Of a stretch of 64,000 nucleotides of DNA, positions 43,728-51,410 are shown one piece after another. How positions within the stretch are numbered: the stretch's first letter is position 1; each line of letters begins with the position of its first letter. The stretch is from Arachidicoccus terrestris (GTDB lineage Bacteria > Bacteroidota > Bacteroidia > Chitinophagales > Chitinophagaceae), in assembly GCF_020042345.1 (NCBI RefSeq), contig NZ_CP083387.1, positions 4,464,001 to 4,528,000 of the forward strand, written 5' to 3'. The translations under genes and the position numbers were made by a program. Under the pieces are notes generated by a model that saw nothing but the letters and a program-made list of their open reading frames with translations, ran no database searches and was not told where the DNA came from.

Positions 43728-44561
43728 ATGGAGAAATTAGATAATACAGCAGAGAGAACAGCCTTATGGCGTGCATTGCATCTGGAAATTGACGCCAATC
43801 CTCCTATATTTGAAGACGACTGGGCGCTTAGACTTACCCGGCCTGCTGCTGACTGGCAACAGCGGCCGGATATGAAATTTACTAAACCTATCCGGGCGTC
43901 TATGGTCGGCAGAGCCAGGTTCGTGGAAGATCAGATATTACACAGCATCAAAAATGGGGTTACACAGTATATAATACTGGGTGCCGGGTTGGATAGCTTT
44001 GCACTTAGACATCCCGATTTGAAAGGGCATGTGGAGATATACGAAATCGACCAACCTGATACGCTTCGATGGAAAGAACGACGCATTGAAGAACATTTAG
44101 ACATATTGCCGGCCAATCTTCATTTTATACCGGTGGATTTTGAAAGAGCGACTTGGTGGGAGGCTCTCAAGAACTCCCTTTTTGATTTTTCTAAACCTAC
44201 TGCTATCTCCTGTACCGGTGTGACACTCTACCTTAGTAAAGAGGCAATAGATGAAATGCTGTTACGCATTGCAGACCTTGCCCCGGACTCGACCGCAATC
44301 ATCAGCTTTTATGCACCTGTTGAAGATTTGAAAGGAGAAGACAAGGCACTGATGGAAGTCTCCATCAAGGGCGCAGCATCTTCCGGGACGCCTATGATCA
44401 GCTTTTTTAATGCGACCGAGGTTAAGGAAATCACGCTAAAGGCAGGGCTTAAAAATTGCAGGACCTATGATACAGATGACTTGATCAAGCGTTATTTTGA
44501 AGGAAGATCAGATGGGTTATTACCGAATGCAGGCGAAATATTTTTGGTGGCAGAAGTATAG
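43728..44561 (+). CDS. Class I SAM-dependent methyltransferase (leucine carboxyl methyltransferase-like)
   Basis: The 277-residue product matches the bacterial Ppm1/Tcmp (LCM-like) methyltransferases. It has NTAERTALWRALHLE near the start, V-G-R-A-R-F-V-E-D, motif I as IILGAGLDSFALR, EIDQPDT at the acidic cofactor site, and SCTGVTLYLSKEAIDEML later. The substrate is not known for most members. Start: ATG 43728, since the upstream extension would begin inside the promoter box. It is a single gene between the cold-shock gene and a convergent small gene. Confidence 0.9.
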   Translation: MEKLDNTAERTALWRALHLEIDANPPIFEDDWALRLTRPAADWQQRPDMKFTKPIRASMVGRARFVEDQILHSIKNGVTQYIILGAGLDSFALRHPDLKGHVEIYEIDQPDTLRWKERRIEEHLDILPANLHFIPVDFERATWWEALKNSLFDFSKPTAISCTGVTLYLSKEAIDEMLLRIADLAPDSTAIISFYAPVEDLKGEDKALMEVSIKGAASSGTPMISFFNATEVKEITLKAGLKNCRTYDTDDLIKRYFEGRSDGLLPNAGEIFLVAEV

Positions 44562-44593
44562 TTCAGAAGGCCATCCCTGTATAACTGAGCATG

Positions 44594-44791
44594 TCAAGGT
44601 AAGGCGGATTCTTCGTCTTGGTCCGTTTCCTGATCATCATCTTTATGCAGCTCGGGTTTAATATCGGATTGAATCACCTCCTTCTCATATTCTTTTCCAT
44701 CCTTAATATTGCGCCGGACCAGCCACACGACCAGTACAATGGCTGTTAGTATGAACAAGGCGAACCATAAAACATTACTGGATATTTCCAT
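44594..44791 (-). CDS. Small single-pass membrane protein, unknown function
   Basis: The 65-residue product (from ATG 44791) has one membrane segment (VLWFALFILTAIVLVVWLV), then a basic stretch (RRNIKDGKEYEK) and a strongly acidic tail (HKDDDQETDQDEESALP). The orientation rule puts the tail in the cytoplasm. I do not recognise a family. An in-frame TTG at 44845 would add 18 residues but lies inside the -7 box (TAAATTTG), so I use the ATG. It converges with the methyltransferase gene. Confidence 0.72.
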   Translation of the reverse strand: MEISSNVLWFALFILTAIVLVVWLVRRNIKDGKEYEKEVIQSDIKPELHKDDDQETDQDEESALP

Positions 44792-44842
44792 AGCCGTGAA
44801 AATTGAATTCAAGTGCAGTGCAAATTTTTTGCCCTGACTATA

Positions 44843-44850
44843 CAAATTTA
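44843..44850 (-). promoter_or_regulatory. -7 box TAAATTTG of the small membrane protein gene
   Basis: On the minus strand the box runs from 44850 to 44843, 51 bp before the ATG at 44791. It contains the TTG that would otherwise appear as an upstream start. Confidence 0.5.
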
Positions 44851-45010
44851 ATTCATTTTCTAGCCATATCCGCTAGTTGTAAAAGTATAACATAATCAAA
44901 ACAAAGGTTCCTGCCAGACAAGGGATTAAAATCCATATGGCCGGATCAATGGTTCGAGGTCAATATGGATTTTAAGCGGAGAAAGCCGGCAAACAGCTGT
45001 TACGAGCTTC

Positions 45011-46924
45011 TTATCTTTTCTGGAATGTATTATTCACTGGTTTTACAGCCCATCCCTTCTTTTGTATGTCCTTATAGTATTGCTGCAATATATAAAAAGC
45101 TTTTTTCTTTTGCCCCTTATCACTATAAAGGCCCTTACGATTCCATCCTTCCTGATAAACAGGATTGTTCCGCTTAGGAGATCTGAAATCTGCCAGTATC
45201 CAGGGCGACATACCCACCCAATTGTCTGGCATTCTTGCCAGCATATCTATTAATTCTCTATAATACCAGGCCTGATATTCTTCGCTAAACCGGGTCAGCG
45301 AATCCGCGTGAAAACCATATTTCGCTCCACCGCCTGTTTCACTGATAAACAGCGGTTTATTATAAGGGGTTGCCCAATTAGTCGTGCGGCATTTATCCGG
45401 CGTTCCTCCATACCAACCCAAATATTCATTAAATGCCACCAGGTCAACGAATTGTCCCAAAGGGTCGTCTATTATATTGACGTTTTTACCAGAGTTGTAA
45501 TTTACCTCCAGTGCAGCTGATATCATCCTTGAAGGGTCCAGACTGCGGCCTTTATCGATCAAGGCATGCATAAAATCTGTGCGAGCTTTACTGACAGGCG
45601 TTTCATTGCCGACGGACCAAACGATAACACTTGCCCTGTTATGGTCCCTGGTGATCATCTCCCTAAGTTGTTTTTCGGCGTTTTGATACACGGCCCTGTT
45701 GGTAAAATCGATGGTCCAGTAGACAGGGATTTCTGACCATACTAAAATGCCCAGGGAATCAGCTGTTCTGGTCATGGTCTCATCGTGGGGATAATGAGCC
45801 AGCCTGACCATATTACAGCCGAGTTCTTTTGCCTGATTTAATAATTGCAATGCATCGCCTTTACTCCAGGCCCGGCGTGTCTCTTGCGGGATCTCTTCAT
45901 GTATGGCAATCCCTCTCATAAACAGGGGTTCGCCATTCAATAAGACTTTATTGCCGCTAGCTCTGACCGTTCTAAAGCCGACCTTATCCGTTATTTTGTC
46001 TTTACCTATCGATAGAATTACCTGATAGCATTTTGGATGCTGAGGGCTCCAAAGCTCGATCTGGGGAACCGTGAAATCAATGGCCGTCTTGGTATCGTGG
46101 ATGGAGAAGCTTTTGCTGAAATGCAATTCGGGAATAGATATAGTGAGTTTTTCCGCTTTGGCAGGTATTTGGTTGAGTTGTACGGCGCCTTTGATGACTG
46201 CCTGTTTTGTTATGGGCGCATCCAGATATATAAAGAAATCCCGTATAAAAATCTGTGGCACCTCAAGCAGTTCGACACTGCGGGTGATGCCGCCATAATT
46301 CCACCAATCGGTATTCAGTGTCGGCACATCGTCTTTATGGCGGGTATTATTGACCCGGACCACAAGGTCGTTGCCCTTTTCTTTCAAGAGGCTATCTGGG
46401 ATTTCAAAGTTAAAAGGCGTAAATCCGCCCTCATGGAACCCCAGTTTCTTTCCATTCAGATATACATCAGCCCGGTAATTAATACTGCCAAAATACAGAT
46501 AAACTCTATTCGACTTTACTTTTTTATGGTAATCAAAAGACTTTTGATACCAGACAGTTCCTTCGTAATACAGGAACTGTTCTTTCTGATGATTCCAATC
46601 CCCCGGAACCTGCAGGCTGTACTTAGGATTGTATCCAAATTCGGTCAGATCTGTTTTGCTTTTAGGGTAGTCATTCCAGTAAGCTGAGGGGTTATTTTCT
46701 TTCAACTCTTTATACCGATAATCAAAAAATCCTGTTTCATAGGGATCTACAATATAGTTCCAGCGACCATTTAAAGAGACACTATTTGACTGGCGGCCGG
46801 GAACATCTGTGATAAGCGGTGTGCCCCTACCCGCCTGTTCTTGTTGTTGTGCATAGGTGCCCGTTACCATACTGCTCCCGGCTAAAAAGCCTGTTATCAA
46901 GAAAAGTCGCCTGATTTTTTTCAT
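45011..46924 (-). CDS. GH2-family beta-glucuronidase, exported
   Basis: The 637-residue product has a signal peptide ending near TYAQQ, then the GH2 sugar-binding domain (SLNGRWNYIVDPYETG, GTVWYQKSF, HEGGFTPFNFEI), the beta-sandwich, and the TIM barrel with acid/base Glu441 in SVGNETP and nucleophile Glu529 in FISETGGGA. The N-x-K-G motif (Asn595, Lys597 in NRKG) is the known signature that holds the carboxylate of glucuronate, so beta-glucuronidase is favoured over beta-galactosidase. It is 53 bp downstream of a GH43 gene on the same strand and is probably co-transcribed. Confidence 0.88.
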   Translation of the reverse strand: MKKIRRLFLITGFLAGSSMVTGTYAQQQEQAGRGTPLITDVPGRQSNSVSLNGRWNYIVDPYETGFFDYRYKELKENNPSAYWNDYPKSKTDLTEFGYNPKYSLQVPGDWNHQKEQFLYYEGTVWYQKSFDYHKKVKSNRVYLYFGSINYRADVYLNGKKLGFHEGGFTPFNFEIPDSLLKEKGNDLVVRVNNTRHKDDVPTLNTDWWNYGGITRSVELLEVPQIFIRDFFIYLDAPITKQAVIKGAVQLNQIPAKAEKLTISIPELHFSKSFSIHDTKTAIDFTVPQIELWSPQHPKCYQVILSIGKDKITDKVGFRTVRASGNKVLLNGEPLFMRGIAIHEEIPQETRRAWSKGDALQLLNQAKELGCNMVRLAHYPHDETMTRTADSLGILVWSEIPVYWTIDFTNRAVYQNAEKQLREMITRDHNRASVIVWSVGNETPVSKARTDFMHALIDKGRSLDPSRMISAALEVNYNSGKNVNIIDDPLGQFVDLVAFNEYLGWYGGTPDKCRTTNWATPYNKPLFISETGGGAKYGFHADSLTRFSEEYQAWYYRELIDMLARMPDNWVGMSPWILADFRSPKRNNPVYQEGWNRKGLYSDKGQKKKAFYILQQYYKDIQKKGWAVKPVNNTFQKR

Positions 46925-46977
46925 CTGAATATTCTAGTTTGAATATGAATGTATAAGTAGGAAAATAATCAATTTGA

Positions 46978-47973
46978 TTATAGTTGCCACGCTTCTTTCC
47001 AACTGATTTCTATGTTAGCTGAATCTTCACCAGTTTTGTTTTTCGGTTTTAACGAAATGGGCAAAAATTGATATCTGCTGTCTTTAAGGTTCTTAGGGTT
47101 CCAGCGGTCAGCCATATACATAAAACGATCCCGTTTTCCCGGTAGTTGAAACACGAAGGTAGGCTGCCCATAGAAGGAAATGCGGCTGTTCCGGCCCTTT
47201 AATGGATTGCCTTTTAATGCCCACGGACCATAGAGGTGGTCTGCTACTCTTAAGGAGAGCTCGTTGGGTGCCCAACCTGTACAACCGCTGGTTAACAAGT
47301 AATATTTGCCCCGATATTTAAAGATTGCTGGCGCCTCTCTATGGTTTGTAAATAACAGAGAGTCTTTAGTAGTCACATACAAATAATCGTCGGTGAGTTG
47401 AACAATTCGCAGGTCGTAATTTTCTTTGGAAGAATAGATTTCGTAAGCAGTGCCATCTTCATCGACAAAAATGGTCATGTCCCGGCTCATATGGCCATTG
47501 GGTCTGAAACTGTGTATAAACCGGTAAGGCCCTGTAATTTTATTACTGACAGCAACACCGACTTTTGCAGCGCCATACCCCTTTCCCCTCACTTCCACAT
47601 GAAACCACATGACAAACTTTTTAGTTACCTTATTATAGATCACTTTGGGGCGCTCCATGATACCGCCAAAGGCGATATCACTAGTGGTGTCTTTGGAATG
47701 TCCCAGTGCCAGTCCTTCGGGCTGCCAGTTATAAAGATCATTAGAGGAATAAACGCTGACACCCAATGACTGGTGTTTCCCTCTTCTTTCTCCAAACCAG
47801 TAATAGTGTTTTTTGTAATAAATTATGTTACCTCCATGTGCATTGATGGTATCCCCATTGGTATCCAGCCAGGTCGCTCCAACTTGAAAATGATCGCCTT
47901 TGACAGGCTGGCTGTGTAAGCCGGTGATTCCAAGAAAAAACATGCAAATAACAAAGACGATAATTTGTTTCAT
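46978..47973 (-). CDS. GH43-family glycoside hydrolase, exported
   Basis: The 331-residue product (from ATG 47973) has a signal peptide ending near LHSQ and one five-bladed propeller domain of the GH43 type. Features are TNGDTINAHGGNIIYYKKHYYW near the start, SSNDLYNW, IMERPKVIYNK, VMWFHVE, SRDMTIFVDEDG and IYSS. The pattern is close to the exo-beta-1,3-galactosidase-type subfamily 34. Together with the downstream beta-glucuronidase it would suit arabinogalactan-type plant glycans, but this is inference. An in-frame start at 48024 is open upstream but lies before the signal peptide, so the ATG at 47973 is used. Confidence 0.85.
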   Translation of the reverse strand: MKQIIVFVICMFFLGITGLHSQPVKGDHFQVGATWLDTNGDTINAHGGNIIYYKKHYYWFGERRGKHQSLGVSVYSSNDLYNWQPEGLALGHSKDTTSDIAFGGIMERPKVIYNKVTKKFVMWFHVEVRGKGYGAAKVGVAVSNKITGPYRFIHSFRPNGHMSRDMTIFVDEDGTAYEIYSSKENYDLRIVQLTDDYLYVTTKDSLLFTNHREAPAIFKYRGKYYLLTSGCTGWAPNELSLRVADHLYGPWALKGNPLKGRNSRISFYGQPTFVFQLPGKRDRFMYMADRWNPKNLKDSRYQFLPISLKPKNKTGEDSANIEISWKEAWQL

Positions 47974-48170
47974 TTTACTCAAAATAACTGTCCATATAAT
48001 ATGCCTAATAGCGGTAAAAATCATATACTAAATGGCTGTTCAGTATATTCATTGTTTAAGAATTGAAATTAGACAATATTACTCAATCAATTGTCTCCAA
48101 TACAAAATAAACCATTTACACAAAGTGGACAGGGGGGTAAATCGGTAATTATCCAGGTAGTTTTTGAGAT

Positions 48171-49562
48171 TTAGTTATGCATGTTGTCCCACATTTCATA
48201 TTCCTTCATAAGCACTTTCTCCGGAAAGGTTTTGGCATAGCTGTAAATTAGTTGCATTATATAGTGATTGCCCTGATATAGCTTGAGCAGTTTTTTGGCA
48301 TCTTCTATCTGAGTCAGATCTGTATCCTTATGTATATAGCCCATGGCACAAAAATGTCCCTTTTCTACATAGATACAGCTCTGTTCATTTTCTGTTCTGC
48401 CTTTATCAATAATGACAAAGGTAGGCAGTTGCTTGCGGTACTCCTGTAAAGCTTCTCTGACGAGGTCATTATAATATTCTGGGTCTGTTTTGCGGGGACA
48501 AAGTCCACCTTTGGTCTTACAGCCCCCTTCGCTACTGCAATTGCCAAGCCTGCAGAGCTCTGGACAGAGATCAAACTCGTGTACCATTTCGTGGAGCACA
48601 TTAGAGGCTTCTACCAGGTGTGAGAAGACCAATTCTGCTGTCTGACTTTTATTGAATTTGCCGATAGCCATGCGGAGATAACCATCTAGTGCTTCATAGA
48701 CAAAAAGACCGAATTTTGGTTCATATTTTTTCATGGCCCGGTTATATTTGGGCCAGAGCCGTTTTATTTCTAGCGCTTCCAACAGGAAAGCTATGAGCTC
48801 GGTTCCACAGCTTTCAAAACTAATGTGATGGATACAACGCAGGAAGTTCTGGCGTTGGGGATTGGGATTATGACCGGTAAAGTGTTGGGCGACCCGCTTA
48901 CGAAGGTCCTTTGCCTTACCTACATAGATTACTTTCCCTTTGTCGTCTTTAAAATAGTATACTCCAGGGCTGTGTGGCAACGCTTCAAAATCAGTTTTGG
49001 GTAAATTTGGGGGTAGCGTTTGATCTCCTGCTCCTTTTTTAAGCATACCCATTATTACACCTTTGTTATCCCATTCCAGCAGCCTTGAGAACAATATCGC
49101 GGTCGCATCCGCATCCCCACCCGCTCTATGCCGGTCTACCAGAGGTATCTCAAGAGCAGCACAGAGCCTGCCTAAGCTATAGGATGATAACCCTGGCTTA
49201 ATTTTACGGCTCATTCTCACAGTACACAATTTGGTAGCACTATAATTATAGCCAGCTTCTGCCAGATGATATTTGATAAAGGAGTAATCAAAATTGACAT
49301 TATGTGCAACAAAGATCCTGCCTTGAAGCAGGTTGTATATTTTATCTGCTACCTGGTCGAAAGAAGGGCTGGTGGCGATCATGCTATTATTGATGCCGGT
49401 AAGAGCCGTAATATACACGGGTACGGGTACGCCAGGATTGACGAGGGTTTCATATCGTCCGATGACCTCCTGTCCGTTATGCAGAACAATGGCAACCTCC
49501 GTAATACCGCATCCGGAAGCGTGACCGCCAGTCGTTTCAATATCAACAATTGCATACTCCAT
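48171..49562 (-). CDS. DnaQ-type exonuclease fused to a GIY-YIG (UvrC/Cho-like) nuclease domain
   Basis: The 463-residue product combines two nuclease folds. Residues 1-165 form a DEDDh 3'-5' exonuclease: Exo I MEYAIVDIETTGG, Exo II VAHNVNFDYSFIK, Exo III HRAGGDADATA. From about residue 198 a GIY-YIG domain follows (SPGVYYFKDDKGKVIYVGKAKDLRKR). The C-terminal part has a Cys-rich stretch near 340-370 (CPELCRLGNCSSEGGCKTKG) that may bind metal. Such DnaQ-UvrC fusions are known in actinobacteria and Bacteroidota and are assumed to act in DNA repair. ATG 49562 is the only sensible start. Confidence 0.9.
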   Translation of the reverse strand: MEYAIVDIETTGGHASGCGITEVAIVLHNGQEVIGRYETLVNPGVPVPVYITALTGINNSMIATSPSFDQVADKIYNLLQGRIFVAHNVNFDYSFIKYHLAEAGYNYSATKLCTVRMSRKIKPGLSSYSLGRLCAALEIPLVDRHRAGGDADATAILFSRLLEWDNKGVIMGMLKKGAGDQTLPPNLPKTDFEALPHSPGVYYFKDDKGKVIYVGKAKDLRKRVAQHFTGHNPNPQRQNFLRCIHHISFESCGTELIAFLLEALEIKRLWPKYNRAMKKYEPKFGLFVYEALDGYLRMAIGKFNKSQTAELVFSHLVEASNVLHEMVHEFDLCPELCRLGNCSSEGGCKTKGGLCPRKTDPEYYNDLVREALQEYRKQLPTFVIIDKGRTENEQSCIYVEKGHFCAMGYIHKDTDLTQIEDAKKLLKLYQGNHYIMQLIYSYAKTFPEKVLMKEYEMWDNMHN

Positions 49563-49910
49563 TCCAGTTATTTAATGTCGTTCGGAATCTATAAGATTAC
49601 TCGGTTTATTAAAACGCCTAAAAGTTAACTATTTCCATCTAAGGCAAAATATAACTGCATTTTCATTGATAGTATAAAATACTCGAAATAAGCGTTTGCA
49701 AATATTTATTTGATATCAGCGTTGCCATACGGACGAAATTTACACAGGTGACAGGCTGATGTAAATCCTATTTGAGTTATCTTTAGGATGCAATAATACT
49801 TATTTATATAGTACGGTGAACCAATATGTTTAGTTGTAAGATTTAATTACTTGATTTGTAGACTATTAGGTTGTTATTTATTTTATTAACGCTAAAAATT
49901 CAATCGGAGT
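49563..49910. other. Intergenic region, no gene seen
   Basis: This 348-bp AT-rich gap separates the DnaQ/GIY-YIG gene from the SRAP gene, which diverge. I find no open frame of note, no RNA gene and no exact TAnnTTTG box. The nearest match is TATCTTTA near 49780. The region must hold the promoters of both genes. Confidence 0.6.
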
Positions 49911-50669
49911 ATGTCATATTTGTTTTCTTTTGCCGGAACATCGGAGAAAATATGCAAAGTGTTTTCTGGGTTAACTGTAGATCCACAGGTGCATAGTTTT
50001 CAGCCAGTCTATCTAATCAACGGATTCTCTCTAAATAACCATCCTGTAATCCTTTCAGAAGAAGGGCAACTGAAATTGACAATGTTCGGATGGGGCATGA
50101 TAAGGGAAAATGCGCTTTCCTATATGGATAAGTTGGTAGAAAAACAACGAGTTCGCTTATTGAAGGCTCGGGCGGAAAAGATAGTCGGAGATTCCAATAG
50201 TCTATGGTACAGAAAAAGGCAAAACCGGGTATTGATCCCTGCAACCGGATTTTTCGAGCATAGGGAGGTCAGAGGGTTTAAAAGTAAAGTACCCTATTAT
50301 GTCCGCTTAAAAGAACGTCCGATATTTTTCTTACCGGGCTTGTATAATTACACACAATTACCTGGCACAAATGGCGGTCGTATTGGTACTTTTACGATGA
50401 TTAGCCGGGATGGGAACTCTGTCATGAAAAGTATTCATAACAGCGGCCAATTTCCTCACCGGATGCCGTTATTTTTACCTGAAGCACTGGAAAGAAAATG
50501 GCTGGATCCCGCCCTCTCCGATAAGGAATTACAAGACGTTTTAGATTATGAAGTACCGTCTTCAGCACTAGAGTACTATCCTGTGAAGTCTTTACATCGG
50601 GCAAACCCGAAAGATCCGACGCTAATTGAACCCGTGGATTATCCTGGCCTGCCTCCGATTGAAACATAA
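49911..50669 (+). CDS. SRAP (YedK/HMCES-like) protein lacking the catalytic cysteine
   Basis: The 252-residue product matches the SOS-response-associated peptidase family, whose members crosslink to abasic sites in single-stranded DNA through Cys2. Here the protein starts MSYLFSF, so residue 2 is Ser, and the N-A-R-x-E motif reads KARAE, so the catalytic Asn is Lys. The other two key positions remain: Glu in TGFFEH and His in SIHNSG. The rest of the fold is intact (FGWGMI, FTMISRDGN, HRMPLFL, LDYEVPSSALEYYPV). No upstream start could supply a Met-Cys N-terminus. The protein may bind DNA without crosslinking, or have a new role. It stands alone before tRNA-Ala. Confidence 0.85.
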   Translation: MSYLFSFAGTSEKICKVFSGLTVDPQVHSFQPVYLINGFSLNNHPVILSEEGQLKLTMFGWGMIRENALSYMDKLVEKQRVRLLKARAEKIVGDSNSLWYRKRQNRVLIPATGFFEHREVRGFKSKVPYYVRLKERPIFFLPGLYNYTQLPGTNGGRIGTFTMISRDGNSVMKSIHNSGQFPHRMPLFLPEALERKWLDPALSDKELQDVLDYEVPSSALEYYPVKSLHRANPKDPTLIEPVDYPGLPPIET

Positions 50670-50846
50670 AGGGTGCGGTTTTCTGGTTGTCTTAATTGTT
50701 GATCTCCGCTCAATTCAGTTGCGACATTTTAAATATTAGCACATGGTTGTAGTAACCGGGCTTTTAATATTCATATCACTATTTCGACAGTCACCGAGCT
50801 TTTTCGTTTTGTAATGCGTATAAATGAAAAATTATTAGTAGAAATA

Positions 50847-50877
50847 TTTGTTTTTTAAATTTTCGCACCTACATTTG
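50847..50877 (+). promoter_or_regulatory. Promoter of tRNA-Ala
   Basis: TTTG (50847-50850) is followed after 19 bp by TACATTTG (50870-50877), a full match to the Bacteroidota pattern. The tRNA begins 42 bp downstream. Confidence 0.78.
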
Positions 50878-50918
50878 CTGAAATTTTTAGAGAAGCTTAT
50901 ACTTCAATTGCTCTTTAA

Positions 50919-50992
50919 GGGGGATTAGCTCAGTTGGCTAGAGCGCTTGCCTGGCAGGCAAGAGGTCACCGGTTCGAATCCGGTATTCTCCA
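50919..50992 (+). tRNA. tRNA-Ala (GGC)
   Basis: The 74-nt gene has acceptor GGGGGAT/ATTCTCC with a G3-U70 wobble, the alanine identity element, and discriminator A. The anticodon loop CTGGCAG gives GGC, and the T arm is ACCGG-TTCGAAT-CCGGT. CCA is not encoded. Confidence 0.97.
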
Positions 50993-51002
50993 CAGTTTAT
51001 TC

Positions 51003-51048
51003 AAAGACCTCAAATTTTATTTTTGAAAGTAAGATTTGAGGTCTTTTT
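51003..51048 (+). terminator. Rho-independent terminator after tRNA-Ala
   Basis: The arms at 51003-51019 (AAAGACCTCAAATTTTA) and 51030-51046 pair over 17 bp with one wobble, and the T run reaches 51048. It lies 10 bp after the tRNA. Confidence 0.88.
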
Positions 51049-51136
51049 ATTGTTGATATCTATAAGATGATGCTTGCCATTTATAAATTAGCGATGATCA
51101 GATTCAGTTTTTTTACTTGCTTTGAATGCATTTCCT

Positions 51137-51248
51137 TATCCGCTATAATCGGACGAGACAAAGTTTCAACTTTTTTCAGGATCAGACACCTTGTATAGCT
51201 ATAACAGGACGAGTCAACCTGTATAGCTATATTAGGACGTGTCAATGT
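51137..51248. repeat. Array of four degenerate 28-bp tandem repeats
   Basis: GGACGAGACA (51151), GGATCAGACA (51179), GGACGAGTCA (51207) and GGACGTGTCA (51235) recur with an exact 28-bp period. Units 3 and 4 (51193-51220 and 51221-51248) share their first 11 bases, GTATAGCTATA, with a G-C-T-A-T-A core also in unit 1 (51142-51147). A related but out-of-phase TCGGACACC follows at 51257-51265. There are no spacers, so this is not CRISPR. The region 51049-51410 is otherwise without genes. It may be a relic of a mobile-element end or a binding-site cluster. Confidence 0.7.
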
Positions 51249-51410
51249 GTTCGGTATCGGACACCCTATGTAATAGAAACGTACACCCACATTTTTACCA
51301 CATTTTTATAAATTATTGATAAATAGCCTGTTGAGAAAGTGGCATGCGAATAGGATTTAGATAACAACATCAAACTCGTATTTTCTAAATACCGTTTATA
51401 ATCTAGCCTT

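Noticed and set aside
46037-46687. Plus-strand frame of 216 codons
   Set aside because: It lies entirely antisense to the beta-glucuronidase gene, which has full GH2 motifs. The frame has no recognisable domain and is a shadow.
51137-51248. Possible CRISPR array
   Set aside because: The 28-bp units are directly contiguous and degenerate, with no spacers. There are no cas genes.
51081-51290. 69-codon minus-strand frame across the repeat array
   Set aside because: Its sequence is simply the translation of the repeats. There is no ribosome site or conserved look.
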